Assembly: GCA_019309605.1 (NCBI GenBank) | Contig: JAFDFW010000081.1 | Span: 1 to 7,627 of the forward strand | Direction: 5' to 3' | Origin: Deltaproteobacteria bacterium | GTDB lineage: Bacteria > Myxococcota_A > Polyangia > Polyangiales > Houyiibacteriaceae | Length of the DNA: 7,627 bases | In this document: piece after piece, positions 1 to 6,281 of the stretch | Layout of the letters: every line of letters begins with the position of its first letter | Numbering within the stretch: position 1 is the first letter of the stretch | Notes under the pieces: generated by a model | What the model was told of the DNA's origin: nothing | Database searches by the model: none | Seen by the model: the letters and a program-made list of their open reading frames with translations, nothing else | Made by a program: the position numbers and the translations under genes

Positions 1-189
1 ACGATCGCCGTAAGCGTGGCGTTTCCCGGCGTCGTTCATGGCGATGACCTCACACTCGATACCTGAGAACGTCGCCGAGATCGCGTCCGAGAGGTCGGTC
101 GTGAACGTGGCGATTCCGCACTGCCGCGGGAGGTGGTTTCCCAGCAGCGCTACGCGGCGGACCGCTCCGGAGCTTTCGTCTTGGTTCAT
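1..189 (-). CDS. Glycosyltransferase family 4, N-terminal part (runs off window)
   Basis: Reading leftwards from ATG at 189, the frame is open to position 1 and gives 63 codons. The stretch 'VALLGNHLPRQCGIATFTTD' (about residues 13-32), followed by 'AMNDAGKRHAY', matches the N-terminal Rossmann strand and loop of bacterial GT-B family-4 glycosyltransferases that begin with a GNHLPRQCGIATFT signature. Such enzymes transfer a sugar from an activated donor to a cell-surface or storage glycan. Donor and acceptor cannot be told because the C-terminal nucleotide-sugar domain lies outside the window. The start is supported by a purine-rich site, GGGAGAG, at 193-199, three bases before the ATG. The upstream frame stays open for hundreds of bases with no stop, but composition and homology change at this ATG, so I take it as the true start. 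It lies outside the repeat-bounded segment and probably belongs to the host backbone. Confidence 0.8.
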   Translation of the reverse strand, partial: MNQDESSGAVRRVALLGNHLPRQCGIATFTTDLSDAISATFSGIECEVIAMNDAGKRHAYGDR

Positions 190-211
190 GCACTCTCCCG
201 TCGAGCGCGCC

Positions 212-411
212 TCACCGAACGGACCTATCGGGTCGCGACGCCCGACGACCCCAGGCCTGAGTCGAAGCATCGTCCAAAATGCCGCCGGCGGCAACTCGGC
301 GCGCGAGCTGCTGGTTTGCCGGGCAAGAGCATCCAGTCGGACAAAGTCATCCTCATCGACGCGAAACGCGACGATCCGAGATTTAGGTCTGGTTGATCCG
401 CCGCGTGTCAT
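212..411 (-). pseudogene. Ribbon-helix-helix DNA-binding protein remnant, probably frameshifted
   Basis: ATG at 411 begins a protein whose residues 11-40 read as an RHH/CopG-type fold: a basic N-terminus, a beta strand 'RIVAFRVDEDD', then a helix 'FVRLDALARQT' and the start of a second helix 'SSSRAEL'. Proteins of this class bind DNA as dimers and often act as antitoxins or autoregulators of mobile elements. After 'RAEL' (position 292) the frame turns into non-RHH sequence and never stops before the glycosyltransferase start. The frame beginning at 289 continues plausibly (ILDDASTQAWGRRAS) and stops with TGA at 212-214, giving about 66 residues. This suggests a frameshift or decay. The start has a purine-rich GGAAGAAG upstream and overlaps the stop of the preceding small ORF as ATGA. 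The RHH assignment is from pattern only. Confidence 0.4.
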
Positions 412-644
412 TTCGAGCTTCTTCCGTCGACGTCGACACGTGCCCCGACCGCCAAGACAACGCTCGCGAGCTCGACCGCGCGCCTCGTCGCGAGCTCGGG
501 CGGTCCATCGAGCACCTGTCTGCTCCCCGCGAGCAACTCCGAGCGCAGCACGAGCTCCGCAAACGCGTGCACTACCTCGAGAGGAATTCCGCCGCCGTCG
601 GCTGCCCGATGAAGCAGTGCTGCGGCAGCCCTGTGGAATGTCTC
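408..644 (-). CDS. Small hypothetical ORF, possibly 5'-truncated, coupled to the RHH remnant
   Basis: The minus-strand frame is open from just after a TAA at 645-647 to TGA at 408-410. It encodes up to 78 residues, rich in Ala, Leu and Val and with G/C-biased third positions. The middle ('PLEVVHAFAELVLRSELLAG') and the end ('ATRRAVELASVVLAVGARV') look like amphipathic helices. I do not recognise a family. No ATG is present; a GTG at 572 would give 54 residues, and a CTG at 617 is possible. The gene may have lost its 5' end to the recombination that left the tRNA remnant immediately upstream (675-719). Its stop overlaps the RHH start as ATGA, implying translational coupling; a two-gene regulatory or toxin-antitoxin-like pair is one possible reading. 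An overlapping plus-strand frame (393-686) is less convincing because it lacks this coupling. Confidence 0.35.
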   Translation of the reverse strand, partial: ETFHRAAAALLHRAADGGGIPLEVVHAFAELVLRSELLAGSRQVLDGPPELATRRAVELASVVLAVGARVDVDGRSSK

Positions 645-674
645 TTAGAGAAAGCGCTGCGATCGGGATCGGGC

Positions 675-719
<45 letters not shown>

Positions 720-783
720 TTGCGTTGTGATTTCCGATAGTTAGCACGTCGGCAACATCGTTCAAATCGGCCAATTCTAGATC

Positions 784-807
784 GGTGACCGGAATGGTGA
801 CCGGAAT
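784..807. repeat. 12-bp tandem duplication
   Basis: GGTGACCGGAAT occurs twice back to back (784-795 and 796-807). It overlaps the palindrome CCGGAATTCCGG (801-812). In the recombinase frame it encodes IPVT-IPVT, so the length change is in frame. It is probably a replication-slippage duplication. Confidence 0.85.
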
Positions 808-1040
808 TCCGGGTCGTGCGTTCAAGACGGCACGCGTTTGTTCGCGATTCGAGTGCACGTACTTTGTGGTTGTGTCCACGCGCTTGTGCCCGCCAATGTG
901 AGCGATACCCGGCAAGTTCGGCGACACCGATGCCAGTTCGGTCAACGCACCGTGCCGCAAGTCATGCAACGACAAGTGTTTGATTTCCTGTTGCGGCGCA
1001 CCCGAGACCGTCTTTGTTTCGCCTATCCGCACGACCACCA

Positions 1041-1056
1041 GAGCTTGCTCAAGCTC
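1041..1056. repeat. 7-bp-arm inverted repeat at the recombinase/DUF1571 junction
   Basis: GAGCTTG (1041-1047) and CAAGCTC (1050-1056) form a perfect inverted repeat with a 2-nt centre. It lies 18 bp beyond the DUF1571 gene stop, where recombinase homology begins. It could fold as a short hairpin in RNA from either strand. No T-run follows on either strand, so I do not call it an intrinsic terminator. Confidence 0.5.
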
Positions 1057-1074
1057 GGGTTATCCCCTCCGCTA

Positions 1075-1992
1075 TCACCGCTGGTGCCGCACGAAGTTGT
1101 ACTCTTCGTCGCGGTGATCGAAGTCGCGTTCGTTTAGGCCCGGGTTCAAATCGAGCTTCCGATATTCGTAAGACTCGTAGAGCTCCCCCCTGTGGTCCCA
1201 CAAGACCAGCTTGATCAACAGGTGCGTTCGCTTGCTGATGAAGTACCGGCCGCGGCTTACATAGTAGTGAGGGATGAACACCTCCTGGCCGGGACGGACG
1301 TCACCGGGAGAGTCGATCGCTTCGTTGTGGTGAAGAATCACGTACATGTCCTGCTTGGTGCGCGTGGCGATGTCCCATAGCGTCTCGTTGCGCCGCGCGA
1401 TGACCTTTCGGCCCCCCGGCGGGCTGCGCAGGTCGATGCGCCAGGTTGGCTCCCCGCTGACCGTCCCGCCGTCCGACACGTGCAGCGTCGCGTCGCGTCG
1501 TCGGACGGCCTTTCGAATGTCGCGCGCCGCGAGCTCCAGCATGTGTTCGATCCCGAACTCGGTGACCGGATGGTGCCCCTCGGCCATCGCCATCCGACCG
1601 CGCGGGTTGAGGCTCACCGTCACGTCGAGCCCGGACCCGCGGTGCGCTCTCAGGCGGTTCTTGTTCTCCCCACGCACGTAGAGCACTTCGCGACCTGGGT
1701 GCGGCTCGAGATACCTCAGGTAAACGCGAAAGGGACGCGAGAACTTGAACGCGATCCGCTGCTCGATGAGCGCGTCCTCGAAGAGCTCCTTCTTTCGGAG
1801 GATACCGACGTAGTCGTGGATCCCTTCGATTGCACGGAACGCATCGTCGAGTAGCGCCTCGACGCGCTCGACTTCGGACTTCGATGTCTCGGCCGGAAAC
1901 TGCGCCCGCGCACCGCCGGCCATCCCGATGGCGATCGCCGCGCCGACGACCCCTGGAAAGGTCGGGTGCTTCTTCGACTGCCAGTCAGTCAC
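1075..1992 (-). CDS. Secreted DUF1571 protein with an inserted LysM domain
   Basis: This is a 305-residue protein starting at GTG (1990-1992). That start is needed for the signal peptide: a short basic N-terminus, a hydrophobic stretch at about 13-27, and an Ala-rich cleavage site 'ARA' before Gln31. Residues about 40-190 and 242-292 fit DUF1571, a family of envelope proteins with a LolA/LolB-like beta fold. Recognisable stretches are 'SRPFRVYLRYLEPHPGREVL', 'RGENKNRLRAH', the 'TEFGIEHMLEL' helix, and a closing 'YESYEYRKLDLNPGLNERDF'. Between the two parts, residues about 196-241 read as one LysM module ('ETLWDIATRT' ... 'VRPGQEVFIP'), the peptidoglycan-binding fold. It likely acts in the periplasm, anchored to the wall and handling a lipid or lipid-like ligand; this is inference from family. 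The ribosome site is weak (AGAAAG). It is transcribed divergently from the radical SAM operon, and its 3' end abuts the recombinase remnant. Confidence 0.8.
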   Translation of the reverse strand: MTDWQSKKHPTFPGVVGAAIAIGMAGGARAQFPAETSKSEVERVEALLDDAFRAIEGIHDYVGILRKKELFEDALIEQRIAFKFSRPFRVYLRYLEPHPGREVLYVRGENKNRLRAHRGSGLDVTVSLNPRGRMAMAEGHHPVTEFGIEHMLELAARDIRKAVRRRDATLHVSDGGTVSGEPTWRIDLRSPPGGRKVIARRNETLWDIATRTKQDMYVILHHNEAIDSPGDVRPGQEVFIPHYYVSRGRYFISKRTHLLIKLVLWDHRGELYESYEYRKLDLNPGLNERDFDHRDEEYNFVRHQR

Positions 1993-2037
1993 ACTAGCTT
2001 TCTAGCACTCTTCTGCACGTCTTCGATCGACGTGTAC

Positions 2038-2190
2038 ATGCAAGAGGCGCGAAAGGATTGCGCGATCGCGATGGACGAACGCAACGCATTCGTTGCCAAG
2101 ACCGCCTGGCTCACGGAACGCGGGCCGCGCAGTCGAGCTCCCTCGGCACAGTCCTTGCAACACAAAGCTCCAGCCGGCGGCCATACCTGA
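2038..2190 (+). CDS. Possible 50-residue leader ORF upstream of the radical SAM operon
   Basis: ATG at 2038 opens a 50-codon frame ending at TGA 2188-2190. Its first half has G/C-biased third positions ('MQEARKDCAIAMDERNAFVA'). It stops 16 bp before the TTG start of the first radical SAM gene, in a different frame, so it could be a small peptide or a leader. No good ribosome site precedes the ATG at 2038; the alternative ATG at 2071 has AAAGGA only at a poor distance. It contains one Cys and no recognisable domain. It may be chance. Confidence 0.2.
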   Translation: MQEARKDCAIAMDERNAFVAKTAWLTERGPRSRAPSAQSLQHKAPAGGHT

Positions 2191-2192
2191 AC

Positions 2193-2200
2193 GAGAGGAG
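2193..2200 (+). promoter_or_regulatory. Strong Shine-Dalgarno that fixes a TTG start
   Basis: GAGAGGAG is followed six bases later by TTG at 2207-2209. The protein read from this TTG starts with the classic B12-domain strand 'MKVLLITPTA'. The longer in-frame alternative from ATG 2093 adds 38 residues with no family resemblance. The TTG is therefore the likely start. Confidence 0.75.
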
Positions 2201-2206
2201 ACGCTC

Positions 2207-3526
2207 TTGAAAGTTCTGCTCATCACTCCGACCGCCCTCGATCGGCACGGGAAGCCGATCCGCAAGCGGCGAGTCTTTCTTCCAGGTCTCACGCTGCCGA
2301 TGCTTGCCGCGGTTACGCCGCCTGAGGTCGAGGTCACGCTTCACCACGACACGATCAAAGAGGTTCCCTACGAGAAGCATTGGGACCTCGTCGGCATCAC
2401 CGGAATGGGCAACGGCATCGTGCGAGGCTGGCAGATCGCAGACGAGTTTCGTCGTCGCGGGGTGCCCGTCGTCCTGGGCGGGGTAGCGGCGACTCTCTCC
2501 GACCCCGAACTCTCCCTGCCACACGTGGATAGCGTCGTCATTGGGGAAGCAGAAGAGGTGTGGCCGCGCGTCGTGAACGACGCAGCCGCCGGCCGACTGA
2601 AGACGGTGTATCGCGCGGAGCGCCGACCGCCGATCGATTCGCTTCCATGTCCGCGTTACGACCTCATGAGGATGCGCGACCACGGGTTCTTCCGCCCGGT
2701 TCAAGCCACGCGAGGATGCCCATTCCACTGCAGCTTCTGCTCGGTGACGAAGTTCTTCGAGGCGAGCTATCGCAAAGCGCCCGTCGAGCACGTCATTCGT
2801 GACGTGCGCGCGGTAAAGCGCCAGGGCTATCGCCACATCGCGTTCATCGACGACAACATGGCCGTGGACTTCGACTATGTGGCTCAACTTTGGGAAGCGC
2901 TGATCCCGGAGAAGATCACCTGGGTCACTCAATGCAGCATTCACATCGCCGACCATCCGGACTTGCTCGACCTCGCGTACCGAAGCGGATGTCGCCTTTT
3001 TTCGGTTGGAATCGAGTCCGATAACGAAGCCACGCTCGAGGCGCTCAACAAGAAGTGGAATCGCCCTGCTCGATACACCGAAGCCATCGCGCGTGTCCGC
3101 GAGCACGGGATCGACTTCTCGACGGAGATGATCGTCGGTGCCGATGGGGATGATGAGCGCTTCTACGAGAAGGTCTTCCGCTTCATCATGGACCACCGCA
3201 TCGCGCTTCCTCGAGTACACATCCTGACTCCGGTGCCGGGCACCCCGCTGTGGGACGAGATGGTCGAGGAGGGGCGCATCACCTCCTCCGACTACACGCT
3301 GTTCAGCGGAAGCGAAGTCATCTACGAGCCGCGCGGGATGGATGCGGACGCCCTCACCCGCGGCTTCTGGCAGCTCTCCGACCAGCTGTTCACCTGGACG
3401 TCGATTCGGCGTCGTATGTCAGCAATCCCAAGTGGGCTTGGCGTGTTCATGCGAGCCTTCATTCTCGGAGCCAACCTTCAGTATCGGTGGCACGTCCAAC
3501 AGCGGATCAGCCCCGGGATCGTGTAG
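2207..3526 (+). CDS. B12-binding domain radical SAM protein (first of pair)
   Basis: The protein has 439 residues. Residues 1-140 are a cobalamin-binding Rossmann-type domain: strand 'MKVLLITPTA', 'WDLVGITGMGNG', 'VPVVLGGVAATLSDPEL' and 'DSVVIGEAEEVWP', where GEAE matches the usual GEGE motif. Residues about 164-345 form the radical SAM barrel with 'RGCPFHCSFCSV', giving CxxxCxxC at Cys171, Cys175 and Cys178 for the [4Fe-4S] cluster. Further barrel features are 'IAFIDDNMAVD', 'LFSVGIES' and 'LTPVPGTPLWDEM', typical of this class. Such enzymes use a 5'-deoxyadenosyl radical, often with cobalamin, for methylations, rearrangements or C-C bond formation; lipids, hopanoids, chlorins and natural products are known substrates. 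No substrate can be deduced here. It heads a three-gene operon; the next gene begins 8 bp downstream. Confidence 0.88.
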   Translation: MKVLLITPTALDRHGKPIRKRRVFLPGLTLPMLAAVTPPEVEVTLHHDTIKEVPYEKHWDLVGITGMGNGIVRGWQIADEFRRRGVPVVLGGVAATLSDPELSLPHVDSVVIGEAEEVWPRVVNDAAAGRLKTVYRAERRPPIDSLPCPRYDLMRMRDHGFFRPVQATRGCPFHCSFCSVTKFFEASYRKAPVEHVIRDVRAVKRQGYRHIAFIDDNMAVDFDYVAQLWEALIPEKITWVTQCSIHIADHPDLLDLAYRSGCRLFSVGIESDNEATLEALNKKWNRPARYTEAIARVREHGIDFSTEMIVGADGDDERFYEKVFRFIMDHRIALPRVHILTPVPGTPLWDEMVEEGRITSSDYTLFSGSEVIYEPRGMDADALTRGFWQLSDQLFTWTSIRRRMSAIPSGLGVFMRAFILGANLQYRWHVQQRISPGIV

Positions 3527-3534
3527 AGGCCAAA

Positions 3535-5109
3535 ATGCGTGTTCTTCTCATTCGACCCCCCGTGCCCCGCCGAACGATCGGTCTCAAGAACGTGATGATC
3601 TGCGAGCCGCTCGAGCTCGAATACGTCGCTGCGGTGCTCGTAGACCATGACGTTCAGATCATGGACATGATTATCGAGAAGGGCTTGGAACGGCGCCTCC
3701 AAGCGTTCAAGCCCGATGTGGTGGGTACGAGCTGCTACATCAGCGGCGTCAACGAGGTCAAAAAGCTTTGCAGGACGGTGAAGCGCTACGCTCCGAGCTG
3801 CTTCACGGTCGTTGGCGGGGTGCAAGCAGCGCGCTGTCCCGAGGACTTCATCGAGCCGTCGATCGATTGTATCGCGCTTTCCGGCGACACCGGCGTCATG
3901 CGCGAAATCGTGGACGCATTGGAAGCAAAGCGACCGTTGAGCGACGTCCCTGGACTCGCTCTGAGACACGAGGACCACCTACACCGCACCGCCAGTGCGG
4001 ACTACATGCCCGACCCGGACACGCTGCCTTTCCCACGACGCGATCTCGTCGCGCATTTGAGCCACCGCTACTACTACGCGTTCCACCAACCGGTCGCCCT
4101 CATCAAGACGACGTGGGGTTGTTGGTACAAGTGCAACTTCTGCTACACATGGCGGATCACCGATGGCCACGTCTACTCGCGTAGTCCCGAATCCATTGCA
4201 GACGAGCTCGAGACGATAGATGCGGATGACGTCTACATCGTGGACGATATATTCCTCATCAATCGACACCGGCTATCACGATTGGCGGAGCTCATTCGCG
4301 ATCGCGGAATCCAGAAGAGCTTCCTGGTTTACTCGCGTGCCGACTTCATCTGCGACAACGAAGACGTCATCGCGGAATGGGCTTCGATCGGGCTTCGCGC
4401 CGTATTCATTGGGCTCGAGGCAAGCACGGATCGAGAGCTCGAGTCGATGGAGAAGCGTTGCACCGTCGATAAGAATCGCCTCGCCATCGAGATACTCCGG
4501 CGCAACGGCGTCGACACCTACGGTTCGCTCATTCCGCATCCCGAGTATGAGGTGGAGGACTGGGAGCGGCTTTGGCGCTTCATCGAGGACACGGGGCTCT
4601 ACTACGTGAACATCTCGCCGTTGACGCCCTTGCCGGGCACCTTGATTTGGGAGCAGTACCGACGCACTATCACGGTGCCGCGCAGCGCCCATGAGCTCTG
4701 GGATTTCAGCCACGTGGTTGTGCTGACCCGTGTGCCCCTGCGGGCGTACTACTGGCAGCTCCTCAAGCTCTACGCCAAGACCACCCTCAACCTTCGGCGC
4801 GCAAACCGGCTGACGCTCCGCACACGCCCGCCAATTTGGTCGTTCCGCTATCTGCGTCTTTGGTTCGGCGCGGTTCGAATACTGTTTCAGTTTCTTCGTG
4901 CCCATCGGCACCACGACCCCGATCACCTCGTGGACGCGATGGACTTGGGGCCGGCCGTCGTCCCCGTCCCTCCGCTCATTGGTTGGAAACCATCCGACGA
5001 GGCGCCCTGTATCGCGACGTCGGACGTGCAGGTCGAGCGATTGACGGCGGGCCGTCGATCTGAGGAACCCGCACCGCCAATGGAAGTGGCTGATGTGAGC
5101 TTGAAATGA
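3535..5109 (+). CDS. B12-binding domain radical SAM protein (second of pair), extended C-terminus
   Basis: The protein has 524 residues from ATG 3535. The start is supported by AGAGG (3525-3529), which overlaps the stop of the previous gene. The N-terminal B12-type domain (1-165) has 'MRVLLIRPPV', 'PDVVGTSCYISG' and 'FTVVGGVQAA', but the GEGE position reads 'SGDTG' (116-120). The radical SAM barrel (about 185-370) has 'WGCWYKCNFCYTW' with Cys196, Cys200 and Cys203, then 'DVYIVDDIFLI', 'RAVFIGLEAS' and 'LTPLPGTLIWEQY'. Residues about 395-458 are rich in aromatics, Leu and Arg and look amphipathic, perhaps for membrane contact. The last 65 residues are low in structure. It is a distant paralogue of the upstream gene, so the two may catalyse successive steps or form a heteromer. 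Its stop overlaps the start of the next gene as ATGA, implying coupled translation. Confidence 0.88.
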   Translation: MRVLLIRPPVPRRTIGLKNVMICEPLELEYVAAVLVDHDVQIMDMIIEKGLERRLQAFKPDVVGTSCYISGVNEVKKLCRTVKRYAPSCFTVVGGVQAARCPEDFIEPSIDCIALSGDTGVMREIVDALEAKRPLSDVPGLALRHEDHLHRTASADYMPDPDTLPFPRRDLVAHLSHRYYYAFHQPVALIKTTWGCWYKCNFCYTWRITDGHVYSRSPESIADELETIDADDVYIVDDIFLINRHRLSRLAELIRDRGIQKSFLVYSRADFICDNEDVIAEWASIGLRAVFIGLEASTDRELESMEKRCTVDKNRLAIEILRRNGVDTYGSLIPHPEYEVEDWERLWRFIEDTGLYYVNISPLTPLPGTLIWEQYRRTITVPRSAHELWDFSHVVVLTRVPLRAYYWQLLKLYAKTTLNLRRANRLTLRTRPPIWSFRYLRLWFGAVRILFQFLRAHRHHDPDHLVDAMDLGPAVVPVPPLIGWKPSDEAPCIATSDVQVERLTAGRRSEEPAPPMEVADVSLK

Positions 5110-6281
5110 GAGCGGAGCTTCAACCGAATCTCGCATCTATCGGCGACGAGCTAGAGGTGACCGTCACGGCCGACATCGACGAGATCTCGCCAAAGCTGTG
5201 GGACGCTCACCTCGACCCCGACGACCTCCAAGCCTCTCACCGCTTCGTGCGCGTCTGCCAGCGATCCGGTGTCGAAGAAGCCAAGTACCGCCACGTTCTA
5301 ATCACGCGAGGCGGTCGTACGGTCGCGACCGCCTCTCTCGCGTGTATCCATGTACGACTTGAGCTGCTCGCCGGGCCTGCCGTGCGACGACTGGTGGCTG
5401 CTTCGCGGGTGCTACGCCCCAACCTGCTTCGCATCCCGATCGTCCTCGGCGGGCTGCCCGTCTCGTTCGGGCAGTCGTGTCTCCGGGTGGCTCCCGGAGA
5501 AGACCCGGCGCCGCTGCTGTCGCGCTTTGACGCTGAGGCGGAGCGGTTTGCCGCCAGCGAGGGAGCAGGCCTGATCTGTTTCAAGGAAATGAGCTCGGCG
5601 GAAGCGCGCATCGCCGATGGGCTGTGTCGCGGCGGGTACTTCCGACTCCCGAGCCTGCCGTCCTGCCGTCTGGATCTGCCCTACGACGACATGCAAGAGC
5701 TGACCGACGCGATGCGCTCCGGCTACCGTCATCAGCTTCACCAAACAGAGCGTGAATGCGAAGAGAACCATCTCAAGGTCCGTCGCGTCGACAATTGGGA
5801 AGCGCTCGAGGGCGCGCTGTTCGAGCTCTACGAACGAGTCATGGACAAGGCCGAATATCAGATGGAACGGCTCAACCGGGAATTTTTCCGGGAGCTTCGC
5901 CTTGCGTTTGGCGATCAGACCCGCGTCATCACCGTGGAGCGTGAGGGAGGAGAAATGCTGGCACATGCGATCATGCTGCACGGCGTTCGACGTTCCACAT
6001 TCCTCATCGCCGGGATACGCTACTCGCAACCGGAGGCGCTCGTCGCCTACCGCACGGTCGTCATGCAAACCGTCGTGGATGCCCTTCAACGAGGCGCGGA
6101 TGCCCTGGAGATGGGACAGACGTCATACGGCACCAAGACACGCCTCGGCGCGAAAGGCACCGCCCGCTACCTGTACTTCCGACATCGCCACCCTTTTTTC
6201 CATGGCCTCCTGCGAACCTTTGGGGGCGTTCTCTTCCCAGACCGCACGATCCCACCTCGACGCGTCTTCCGCGATGCCTAG
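5106..6281 (+). CDS. FemAB/GNAT-like N-acyltransferase
   Basis: The protein has 391 residues. ATG 5106 overlaps the preceding stop (ATGA) with no strong ribosome site of its own, so translational re-initiation is likely. The C-terminal half (about 195-365) resembles the Acetyltransf_6/FemAB-like GNAT families. It has 'MRSGYRHQLHQTER' (helix with basic residues), 'LFELYERVMDKAEYQ', 'FRELRLAFGDQTRVITVERE', a central strand 'MLAHAIMLHGVRRSTFLIAG', 'ALVAYRTVVMQTVVDALQRG', and 'LEMGQTSYGTKTRLGAKG' near the end. The N-terminal half (1-190) looks like a second, degenerate GNAT half. The family moves acyl or aminoacyl groups from CoA, ACP or tRNA donors to amines. In this operon it could acylate or amidate the product of the radical SAM pair; that is inference. 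Its TAG stop shares a CTAG with the convergent gene. Confidence 0.72.
   Translation: MRAELQPNLASIGDELEVTVTADIDEISPKLWDAHLDPDDLQASHRFVRVCQRSGVEEAKYRHVLITRGGRTVATASLACIHVRLELLAGPAVRRLVAASRVLRPNLLRIPIVLGGLPVSFGQSCLRVAPGEDPAPLLSRFDAEAERFAASEGAGLICFKEMSSAEARIADGLCRGGYFRLPSLPSCRLDLPYDDMQELTDAMRSGYRHQLHQTERECEENHLKVRRVDNWEALEGALFELYERVMDKAEYQMERLNREFFRELRLAFGDQTRVITVEREGGEMLAHAIMLHGVRRSTFLIAGIRYSQPEALVAYRTVVMQTVVDALQRGADALEMGQTSYGTKTRLGAKGTARYLYFRHRHPFFHGLLRTFGGVLFPDRTIPPRRVFRDA

Larger units (their letters stand above)
720..1059 (-). pseudogene. Tyrosine recombinase/integrase, C-terminal catalytic remnant
   Basis: The minus-strand frame following TAA at 1060-1062 encodes the end of a phage-type integrase catalytic domain. 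It contains the HxxR box 'LHDLRHGALTELA' (His 964-966, Arg 955-957), then 23 residues later 'IGGH' with His at 886-888. Nine residues further is the nucleophile in 'TTTKYVHSN' (Tyr codon 859-861). Order and spacing match active tyrosine recombinases. The first catalytic Arg, the KTG-type beta hairpin and the whole core-binding/arm-binding N-terminus are missing, so it should be inactive. The protein frame has no stop before the tRNA-Leu fragment and reads through it. The upstream break lies within about 15 bp of the DUF1571 gene stop. A 12-bp tandem duplication near the end encodes IPVT twice. It is probably the relic of the enzyme that inserted the element. Confidence 0.8.
1993..2206. promoter_or_regulatory. 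Divergent intergenic region with three short dyads
   Basis: This 214-bp region separates the DUF1571 gene from the radical SAM operon and must hold the promoters for both. I see no convincing -35/-10 pair for either direction. It contains CACGTC-N7-GACGTG (2016-2034), a 10-bp palindrome CGCGATCGCG (2061-2070) and GCAACG-N4-CGTTGC (2081-2096). These could be operator half-sites or RNA hairpins. The first lies 24-42 bp upstream of the DUF1571 start. GC-rich DNA produces such dyads by chance, so function is a guess. Confidence 0.35.

Noticed and set aside
1041..1056. Intrinsic terminator for the DUF1571 gene
   Set aside because: The inverted repeat forms only a short stem and is not followed by a T-run on the minus strand.
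2093..2206. Upstream ATG extension of the first radical SAM protein
   Set aside because: The extra 38 residues do not resemble the family, and the GAGAGGAG site points to the TTG at 2207.
2111..3220. Minus-strand open frame of 369 codons opposite the first radical SAM gene
   Set aside because: The plus strand carries an unmistakable B12/radical SAM protein here. The antisense frame has no domain features and is expected in GC-rich coding DNA.
4276..5136. Minus-strand open frame of 286 codons opposite the second radical SAM gene
   Set aside because: It is a shadow of the real gene, with His/Arg/Val-rich sequence and no recognisable motif.
5412..6089. Minus-strand frame of 225 codons opposite the FemAB-like gene
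   Set aside because: It is antisense to a gene with clear family features and operon coupling, with no supporting ribosome site or homology.
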